Origin: Neodontobutis hainanensis
Lineage: Eukaryota > Chordata > Actinopteri > Gobiiformes > Odontobutidae
DNA: 64,000 bases
Assembly: GCA_024349245.1 (NCBI GenBank)
Contig: JALDNG010000041.1
Location: 6,965,501-7,029,500, forward strand
Direction: 5' to 3'
Part shown: piece by piece, positions 55,442-64,000 of the stretch
Layout of the letters: the number at the start of each line of letters is the position of its first letter
Position numbering within the stretch: the first letter of the stretch is position 1
Translations under genes and position numbers: made by a program
Notes under the pieces: model-generated
The model's database searches: none
What the model was told of the DNA's origin: nothing
What the model saw: the letters and a program-made list of their open reading frames with translations, nothing else

Positions 55442-55841
55442 AGGGTGCACGTGGCAGAGTGGTTAGCACTCTTGCCTTACAGCAAGAAGGTTGTGAGTTC
55501 AAAACCCGGCCGACTTAAATATTCTCGGCCGTCTCTGGTCTTTCTGTGAGGAGTCTGCATGTCCTCCACGTGTTACCGTGGGTTCTCTCCGGGTACTCCG
55601 GCTTCCTCCCACCATCCAAAGACATGCATGTATAGGTTAATCGGCAACTCTAAAGTGTCCTTAGTGAATGAATGTGAGAGTGAATGGTTGTTTGTCATTG
55701 TCTGTCTCTAAATGTCAGCCCTGCGACAAACTGGCCACTGTCCAGGGTGTACCCCGCCTCAGGCCCAAAGCTGCTGGGATAGGCTTCAGTCACCCGTGAC
55801 CCCTAACAGGACAAAGCGGTAGAAAATGAATGAATGAATGA
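55442..55841 (+). repeat. Full-length SINE with 14-bp target duplication
   Basis: ATGAACGGCTTCTG flanks both ends (55428-55441 and 55842-55855). The 5' part is tRNA-like: box A TGGCAGAGTGG, box B GTTCAAAACC. The body includes TTCTCTCCGGGTACTCCGGC and TCCAGGGTGTACCCCGCCTC, a repeat common across teleosts. The 3' end is a TGAA-type tail. Box signals, tail and long duplication together indicate LINE-driven retroposition. Confidence 0.88.
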
Positions 55842-56019
55842 ATGAACGGCTTCTGCCTTAGCAAAAAGTCTCGTACTGAGGCTAACGAGTGTCAGTCACT
55901 TCTAACCCTAACTAACAATGCTGGAGTTAATTCTAACAATCACTCAGCAGGTAACCTCCATCCGCTCACATTAATGAGAAGCCATAATTCAGCTGTGACT
56001 TTATCAAATAAAAGTACTC

Positions 56020-56044
56020 TTCTTTTTTTTTTTTTTTTTTTTTT
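56020..56044 (+). repeat. Poly-T run
   Basis: About 25 T, just after the intact SINE region. It could be the tail of a minus-strand retroposon but no body was identified. Confidence 0.9.
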
Positions 56045-56699
56045 AAGTTTCAAGTAAATCAGTTTATAATTTAATGTCAAAAACATTATAAATAAGACAA
56101 AGTATAAATTGGATTATTAATATTGGTGCTAAATAATTGTTCACTAATTGAAAAAATAATCCCAGATAAATTGATTACTAAAATAATTGTTAGTTGCAGC
56201 CCTAACTGTGTATAGTACAACAACCTTTGTGTAGCTTATCTTCTAACAGTGCAAAAATAATAAATTTTAAATATCCATTAGCTTGGATGTAAATTACAAA
56301 TAGCTTGTAATAGCTGTTTATTATTCACAAAAAATGTTAATGTAGAACGTAACGAGTGTTAATGTCTCCACCAGGGAAACTACTGGTGATTATGCAGAGA
56401 TATTTTTTGTTAGAATGTAAGCGCAATCACACAGATTGATTCATCAGAAATTAGCCACTGCACAGTTGTTGTAGCGTTGTAGTTAAGACTATCGTGGCTA
56501 TGGTGAGAGTTTTCGGAGACCAAAACAAGACTGGGATCTGTTTAAGAAATTGGGGGAGATAACATGGAACAAGTCAAGTCCCATACCTTTAGGGGTTTGA
56601 AAGGGCTTTGTGCAGAAGGCAGGTATTATGTAGCAGGCCTATTTGCCATCCGACCACAAGAAAGATATGTACACAAATAAACCATATGTGGTCTTAAGA

Positions 56700-56775
56700 G
56701 TGCGGGAGAGCGGGAATCGAACCACCCACTTTCCAGTTGAAAGACGACTGCTCTACTCACTGAGCTACTGCTGCC
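56700..56775 (-). repeat. tRNA-derived SINE head, truncated
   Basis: The minus strand reads box A TAGCTCAGTGAGTAGAGCAG and box B GGTTCGATTCC, then breaks off. Its 5' end abuts the Harbinger-like element starting at 56779. Confidence 0.75.
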
Positions 56776-56778
56776 TTA

Positions 56779-57464
56779 AGGCACTGTTCACACCGGGACG
56801 AATTTCGCGTGCGATATACGCCGACGTTTGATGCCTCGTGACTAAACAATGGGCGCCAATGTGAGTGTTCACACCGACGCAAAAAACGCCACGCTTAAAA
56901 GCGGCAGTTTTTAAAAAAACGCCTCGGGTTAGTTTTTTTGGTTTGACACGCCGCGTCAAACTATACGACCAATGAGATCGGCGCTTTTGCACACGTGTCT
57001 GTAGCTTCTGAAGTTACAGTAAAAAACAACTTGGGGGCGCTCAAACACAAAACGATCTTGCCGAGCACACATACGTAACGGCGAAGACGATATACGCCAA
57101 GTAGCGTCTACAGTGCCGGGAAGAAATAAGACAAAGAAGATGCAAGGCAAGATGAATGTAGAGCTGCTGGTCTCGTTGGTGTCGGAACACAAAGAACTTA
57201 TGACAAGTGCAACATCGATTAAAAAAATTACTTGCGCTCTTCTTCTGAGTGAAAAGCGAGTGTCAGAAGCGTAAACTTGCGCAGCGCCACCTTGTGTACC
57301 GGGGTATTTCTGTTTTACATTAAGCGCCATCTAATGTCAGGAAATGAATTTGCATGTTCACTCGGCTCATCGTCAGCGAAAATCTTGGGTGTGAACACAA
57401 AAAATGCGTTGAAAAACGCTGGCGAATAACGTGCACCGATATTCGTCCCGGTGTGTACGGGCTT
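56779..57464. mobile_element. Harbinger-like non-autonomous element with coding remnant
   Basis: The ends are inverted over CACACCGGGACGAAT(A/T)TCG, and TTA stands outside each end (56776-56778, 57465-57467), matching the 3-bp TWA duplications of PIF/Harbinger. A plus-strand frame at 57139 (MQGKMNVELLVSLVSEHKEL) resembles the start of the MADF/Myb-like partner protein of Harbinger elements, followed by a truncated remainder. The GC-rich interior has several GCG/CGC-containing repeats (AACGC). Confidence 0.65.
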
Positions 57465-57467
57465 TTA

Positions 57468-60400
57468 ATTTACGCTTAAGACATTAAAAAGTGGTCTCAA
57501 GGCCTTTGTTTAGTCTTTTGAGTCCAGAGGTTTCTGCTTGGTTTGAACCATGTGGTGAGAAGTCGTGTCTTACTCCGAGGTTAGCTGACCAATGAGGTAA
57601 TCTAAAGTCATGGTAAGAGAACAAGCATTTCTGACGGTTGTCCCTTCCACAGAACCCTTACTTCTTGAGTAACGAGGCCCATGCCAAAAATGTGAAGTGT
57701 GCTACATCTGTTTTACATGAATATGCTAGACTTTGCCAAATACTTCGATTTGTAAAACTGGAAAAATCTCAGCACCATCTATTAGTAAAGATCTTGAAGA
57801 CCAAGCCTTAATGTAGGGTTTGATTGCGGAAAGAATGAGATGCCTCATTGTGTTGTTGGTACTGTATGTATTGAGTTAAATAGTGTAGAGTTCCAAACTG
57901 TAGGGCTCAGGTTCTGTATAGCTCTATTTTCAGTCTAATAGCCTGCAGGCATAAAGCATAAAGCATAAAAACATCTTGATTACCTGAAACGCGTATCTCA
58001 CTTCATAAATATGTTTGCAGTCTAGAGTTACGCATATGGGCCTTTCATACTCCTTTGTATTATTTTACAAGAGAACAAAGATTTTGAGATTCTAAAGCAT
58101 ATATCCTTGGATTCACACCTACTTTCCTGCAGTTCGTGGCTCTTTGGTCTCTGACACATTGGGAACATGTAGAGACAGTTTGCTTCATTAGCTGATATTT
58201 TATTTTTTATTATATATATTATTTTTTATATGCATGTGCACCCTTCTTTTACTTTTTGCATATTACCTGTCTAAGAGCTGCTGTACAAGTACATTTCCCC
58301 TCTGTGATCACTAACGTTCTGTTTTATCTTTCCTGACACTTTCCTTTAGTGTCTGAAAAAAGAATTCCTAGAGAAAGCAAAAGGAACAAGCCTTCAGTGG
58401 CAGCTGATTCCCACTAACGCAAAAAACACAAATAATCTCTTTGTAATCATTTTTTTAGGAAGTCTGGTTTTATTCGTAGGCCTGATTGAAAACTTGAACT
58501 TTTCTTGAACTTAGACTTTTAAATTGCATCACATGTAAGCACAAATCTTTTGCTTTAGAAAGTAATGTATTTTGTTTTCACAAAGAACTGTATAAGAAAT
58601 TATTAAAATTATTTCCATATACTATATTTTTTAGAAAATATTACAGACAATTCTGCTAAAACCCATAGTTAATAGGAAATGAACACTCATCTAAAATGTA
58701 AGCGTTTTAAATCTAAAAAACATTTGTCTGGTTTTGAGGATGGTTCATGTTGTTCAGTATAGCATCCATCTCATCCAGTAGAAGCTGTATGAACACATGA
58801 TTCATCTTCTTGCAGTAACACATTGTAACGCATTTGCTTAACATATTTGACCCCAACCTTATTACATTGCTGGCAAAAGGACCATCTTTTAGTTTAGTAA
58901 TATAGAGTAACCATTGTGCTCAGTGTTGACTTTGAAAACAGCTGCTAAAAGGGTTGATTATTTGAGTTTGGCAAATAACCTAAGTGATTTATTTAGTCAA
59001 AAATGGTCCTTCCACATCTGAAGCGGTCACTTGCCAAACCAGCGCTCTGAACACTGTGGGGTAATTTAGCAGCTGCTGTGGCCGGGGCAGCCGTGGGCTC
59101 CTGGTCGATGTTGATGGCCACTTTGCAGGTGTTCTTATTTACCGTCTGCGCTTCACTGACTCCGCTCTGTTTGTGAAGCTGATGTCTGACATGGAATTAA
59201 AGCACTTCTTTATAGCCCTAGCTTTGATACCATCTCCTTCATTAATGCTGGCTTAGGTAGGGTTGTTTTTTGGGTTTGTTATTTTTTCATACCTTAGTTT
59301 AATCATAAAAACTTAATCACTTGTGCAAAAAGTGCAATTATATTGAAGCAAGAATGGCCATCCACTGTCTACAACTTTTATATCAAGTAACTATTGGAAG
59401 AAGTCCACCCCTCTGTAGTGAGTGAAATACGCTATTGTAGAGATCAGGTAATAGTGTTTGACAAATGTCAGTGACAAAGTTGTATACTTTTGACCAGAAT
59501 GGATCTTCTTAGAAGACAATCTGTTTAGTGGCTCCTCATGATGTTTGTATTCTCCAACATGTCGGCCACCCCAGTCTGGCATTGTCTGCATAAGGCTTTC
59601 TGTTCAAACGCCACCTTTTCTCCTTTGTTATTACTTCACATGGCAAGTAATTTGTCTCTCTCTCCTACAGCCATACTTTGTCTTGACTAACACCATTGTC
59701 CGCCATTTATGGTGTACTGTATCTAAGAGCACACAGTTATGAAAATGCATAGGAAAACAGTCTGTGGTTCTGTGGCTCTGGAACAAATTTACATATTTGC
59801 TGAGAAGCCCTGTCACAAGTCCACAACAATATTGAGATTGACAATACCATTACATCCTCATTAAATGCACAATAAAAAGACAATGGGTTAAAGGAACTGG
59901 AACTTCAAGATGTTATGGCCAGGACTTCTAATGAAATGAAACAGAAGTACTTTACAACAAAACTAAAATGTATTTTATAAAAAAGCATTATCACAGCTTA
60001 AAGACCAAAAATAGTTGTGTGAAAATATTTTAGTCTCCAGTGCAGTGACCGTTTTTTGCTGAATGGGCCATGCATAGTTAAAAGCCCTGTCTGTTTAAAT
60101 TATGGGACAGTCACTTACGTTCCATTAAAAAGTCTCCTGTGCAGTTTGTGTTTCTTAAAATTGTCTTATTTAACTTGTAAAGAAAGATGCTTTTTAAATG
60201 TTTCCTGTTCATGTTCTTACTTTTGCTTTGTCTTCTATCTACATTCCTTTTGTAAATGCACCGCTCACTTTTATGACCTTGTTTTTGCCCTTCTCCATGA
60301 CTGTCTTACTGTTCCACCCTGATTCAGCTTTGTGTTTGTTGTCTTTATGCAGTGTTGGCATGCTTAAAGGATGTTAAATAGAAGCTATCGAGCATGGGCA

Positions 60401-61456
60401 GTATATCTGATTTGGCAGAAGACGCAAATCAACTGAGAGCGACGACAAAAGTTTCTTCTAGTTTCTAATACATGTTTGCCACGAGAGACTTCATTTACAA
60501 CGAGTACTTACATTCAAAGGAGACACTTTTGTGTAATGGGTTATTTAGAAAATTGTTTCCAGTCTTATGGCTGAGCTCCTACATTCCTTTTTTAAGGGGT
60601 GTATAAATTGTAATGGTAAATATATAATACAACTGCATGACTTGTAAAAGGCAATATGTTCTTCAAAAGACAATTTATAAGATGTTGGTAGGGGTTTACA
60701 CTGACAAATGACAACAGTGATTATAATGCGGAGTAACCCAAAATAAATAAGATTAGCTGAAATAATTCCAGCATAGTTTTGTCCAATTATGTCACGCCGT
60801 AACTTGCACGTCTCCCTTTTTTAAACACAACATAAGGTCTTTACTGTAAATGCAGCAAATGTGTCTCTTCTTTGAACCTACAAAATACCCCGACTTTGAT
60901 GCTAATCTGCATTTGAATCGGAGTCGAGGATCTCTCGGGAAACATACGGGGCTCGTACACACAAACACAAGTGTCTGAAAAGTCAACAAACTCTGAAACC
61001 AAATCATGGCGGCGCACTGTAAATCAGCCCGTATCGACCTCATCATCTCAAATAAACTGGTGGATGTGGGGGCAGGGCTGCGCGCAGAGCCTGGGCTCAT
61101 GAGGGCTTTTGCATTGTTTAGAACCCATTTATTTTGAAAGGGTTTATGTCATATGTTTGTGCTGCACCCTTCATCCAACAAATAATACAGTAATGACGTT
61201 GAAATTTCTAACATGTTATTCTCAGAATACTACTAGTGCTGACTATTCCACAAGGATAATCTGAACTGTGTGAAACCTAAACATGTTATGTTTTGGCTTA
61301 ACATTGAAACACCTGGCCATCGTTCTTACAAGTAAAGGCAAAACTTTTTTTTTTTTTTGTTTGTTCATACTTTGACAGAACAGTAGTTCGAGGGACCTGA
61401 TACTGCAAACATTGAAAAACATTGTAATTCCCATAGCCCACTGGCCTGACATGCAT
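57468..61456. other. Noncoding stretch with one GC-rich block
   Basis: Mostly AT-rich without features. The block at about 58990-59210 differs in composition and is open on both strands (see findings). A GC-richer patch at 60895-61100 has frames without family resemblance. Confidence 0.6.
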
Positions 61457-61804
61457 AAGCCTTATTTTCCACTGGGACGGTACGATACAGGTCGGTCCTG
61501 GTTTCCAACAGTCTGTTTACTGTAGCAACTGTACCTCCATCTTCCCGCTGCTACAAACAAGGATTTATTTGCATCGCCACACACCAGGATTTATTCTTTC
61601 TTTATCTTCATTATTGTGTTAAGTGTTTTTCAAAATAGCTTTTATATCTCAAATGGAAACAAAACTATTGTGACGCTTTCATGACGTCACTGTTACTATA
61701 GCAGGCGCCTCTCTCCTGGACCCAGCAGAGTGGAAGCATATGCCTCTTGAAGGGGTTTCAAAAAACTCTCTGAACTGACTCGACCCGTGGTGGAAACGAG
61801 CCTA
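61457..61804. mobile_element. MITE-like element with inverted ends
   Basis: The left end AGCCTTATTTTCCACTGGGA and the right end (reverse complement) AGGCTCGTTTCCACCACGGG are related over about 30 bp. The interior is A/T-rich with no frame. This end type is common in fish genomes; the superfamily is not determined and the duplication unclear. Confidence 0.5.
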
Positions 61805-64000
61805 TACTGCAGCATTTTCTCTAACTTTAGTACATTAGCTCTATAATAATAATGAATAATAATGGATTCAATTTATATTATATAATACCAATCTGACAAT
61901 GAAGATTATTTAAAAATGCAAAGAAATACTTATTTTGTTTTAACAGTTTCCCATACGCTTGAAAAAGAAATGTAAATACTAAAGCAGAGTGGAAGTAGCC
62001 TACTAACAATTTGTTTCTATGTGGCAAAGGGGTTAAAAAGTAGTTATTCTGTGGCAACCTTTTTTTGTTTAAGCGCAGTGGTCCAACAATAAACTCTAGT
62101 CAAAAAAGTTGGAAATGGTGAAAATCTCATCCAACTAACATGAATTTCAGAATACATGTAACTGTCAACACGTCAACAGCTTAACCAAGCTTGGACTAAG
62201 AACACTGAGCATTCTCCACATGTGCTGGAATGGCACAGAAACTCGAGACACTGAAAAAGCATATATATATAAGAAAAAAAAACTCCACAGTTGCTTATGG
62301 CATCAAAATTAGCTCCATAGACTGGACTGCAGTCCTGATGTTTTCACAACTTAAAGCTGCACTAATACATTTTTTGTTGTCATTCCTGTCTTAGACTGTG
62401 ACTGTAATGACTGTAATTACATAGTAGTTCTTTAAGCTAGCTATGTTTACTGAAAAACAAAAGTTTAATGTTGGCTGCCTTTTTCTCTTTAGTAATAGTC
62501 TGTATGCTATTAAATATGACATCCATATGGCTGCAGCATTAGCCCTAGCAGAGTATTGCTGCTTCAGTATTTCAATCCCCTTCCAATGCATGTACACCCG
62601 GATAAAGACGGTGGACCAGCTAACTGGCCTCATATAGCTAATGCCATAGCTCAAAGAAGCTGTAACTAAAGCTGCAGTTAATATTATAAATGAAATCAGT
62701 GGATCCTTGCAGCTCAGCTTGGTGTGTCTCTGGCTAAATGCTACATGAGGGCTGTTTGCTTCACTGTCTGATCTCTTGGCCTGATGTAGGTTGATTGGGC
62801 TACATCTGAACCACCATCACCATGTGATCACTGTCATTTCTTCTATTTTAGGATTTGCTTACGACAGTGGTTACCTGTGTTGTCCTAGAATAGAAGCACT
62901 CGCTTTAGAAAAAAAATCTTCCATATTAGTCACTTCTCTCTAAAACAAATTACCTTTTTGCAGGTTTATTGTTGCCGGGGCAGTGCTGTTGCAGAAATAA
63001 AATGTCCACCTGTGCAAATAGCCCCATAGCCAAGGATTAAATCAGTGCTCAGAGTAGTGTGTTGACAAGTTTTAACAAAGCAGTTTTCTTTTGTGTGGAT
63101 TTTATCAAGATCATATGTTAAATTAGTATGCATTTTTTCCTCTTTTGTGCCTCTCCTCGCTGAGCCCATGCAGAGTTAGACAGTTGTAATCAAGAAAGCA
63201 TGTCTTTGCATACTTTACCCTCATTTGTTTTCTTCGGCTGAAACTGCCTTGTTAAAGTCATTGTGTGTAAAGAGTGTAAACCCCAGAGCTTTTAATTAAA
63301 AAAGTGTTAAAGTGTGCCGCTCATATGGCTGTCACAGCAAGAAGGTCCACGGTTTGACTCCTGGGCCGGACGGGGCCTTTCTATGCAGAGTTTGCAGGTT
63401 CTCCCCATGCTAGACTAGGTTCTCTGGGTACTCAGGTTTCCTCCACCAACATCAAAACATGCTAGGCGCCCCCTTGTGGTGGCTACCAGCATTGATCACA
63501 GGGATAATAAAATAGTAATAATTAAAAAATATATATATGCCAGTACATTTTACGGCAACTTCTTCTACTTTGGCCTTATTTCTCCACTGCATGTTGCCCT
63601 TATATTTTGTTTTTGACTTTTCCTGTCTGTGATCTTTAACCTAGTAATCCGTCTACCCCTGTCTCTCTCAGCGGTAGACTCAGTCAGAAGGTAGTAATGG
63701 CAAAAGCATGGAGTTCCCAGCAGAGTGACTCACTGCTCTAGAGAACGGGGTCGTGTCAGATTCTGTGGGCGGATCTGGGTGTCTGAAGGCGGGCCTTCAT
63801 CAGTGCATGTGTGTGTGAGCGGATTTGTGTGAACGCCTATACATGTGTGATATGTGTGTTTCCCGTGCTTTCCCTTCTAGCTAAACACATGGCTGGATCT
63901 GTTCACACACAGTGTTTAGGGTCATCTGAGGGTGAGGTTTCGAGCCATAAAAATACAAACAAAAACATCACCTGCTGTGAAGCCCAGTACAGGGCAGGAA
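61805..64000. other. Noncoding stretch to window end
   Basis: Apart from the degraded SINE at 63315-63490 nothing was recognised. GC and GTGTGTG content rise from about 63650 to 63900, possibly near another regulatory region. Confidence 0.6.
63315..63490 (+). repeat. Degraded copy of the 55.4-kb SINE family
   Basis: Shares the CAGCAAGAAGGT head segment, the GCAGAGTTTGCAGGTTCTCC segment and TTCTCTGGGTACTCAGGTTT with the intact copy, with many changes and no tail. It ends near 63490 before an AT-rich stretch. Confidence 0.6.

Noticed and set aside
55443..55510. tRNA gene on the plus strand
   Set aside because: tRNA-like head of a full-length SINE with a 14-bp target duplication.
60792..61100. 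102-residue minus-strand frame
   Set aside because: No family resemblance, no splice or promoter context, and unremarkable composition.
1..64000. CRISPR arrays, operons, phage or plasmid modules
   Set aside because: Spliced vertebrate genes and eukaryotic repeats throughout; no regularly spaced repeat-spacer arrays or prokaryotic gene organisation.

Overview
This is vertebrate nuclear DNA, most likely from a teleost fish. The genes are split by GT/AG introns. The receptor kinase keeps a kringle domain that mammals have lost. The interspersed repeats are typical of fish: tRNA-derived SINEs, a Tc1 remnant, hAT and Harbinger pieces, and Ty3/gypsy fragments. There are no bacterial-style operons, rRNA or CRISPR arrays.

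Layout. (1) 1-26730, minus strand: musk, the muscle-specific receptor tyrosine kinase of the neuromuscular junction. Seventeen coding exons were read from signal peptide through three Ig domains, frizzled-type cysteine-rich domain, kringle, transmembrane segment and the kinase as far as the DFG motif. The 3' end lies beyond the window start. Two microexons (7 nt and 24 nt) are included, and all phases join. Its introns hold a solo LTR, gypsy, Tc1 and SINE fragments. (2) About 26.7-31.9 kb: intergenic, with a non-autonomous hAT element carrying a nested SINE. (3) 31.9-37.6 kb, plus strand: rassf6, complete, a 348-residue RA/SARAH protein, divergent from musk. (4) 39.2-42.0 kb, minus strand: a small secreted cystatin-fold protein, convergent with rassf6 and lacking the usual protease-inhibitory motifs. 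(5) 45.3-46.5 kb: a fold-back element with two roughly 0.4-kb inverted arms. (6) About 46.85-47.1 kb: a CpG-rich block ending in a good splice donor, probably the noncoding first exon of a plus-strand gene whose coding part I cannot see. (7) 47-64 kb: probably the first intron of that gene or intergenic DNA, with a nearly full-length hAT transposon (2656 bp, intact 8-bp target duplication, transposase broken by two frameshifts), a 0.5-kb hairpin MITE, a complete SINE with a 14-bp duplication, a Harbinger-derived element and other relics.

The host genes do not form one pathway. MUSK organises the postsynaptic membrane, RASSF6 belongs to the Ras/Hippo adaptor family, and the cystatin-like protein is secreted. 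No clearly new system was found. The most useful observations are the complete microexon-bearing musk model with a frame-neutral kringle cassette, the motif-less cystatin, the uORF overlapping the rassf6 start, the fold-back element with its repeated palindrome, and an unexplained GC-rich block open on both strands near 59.1 kb.
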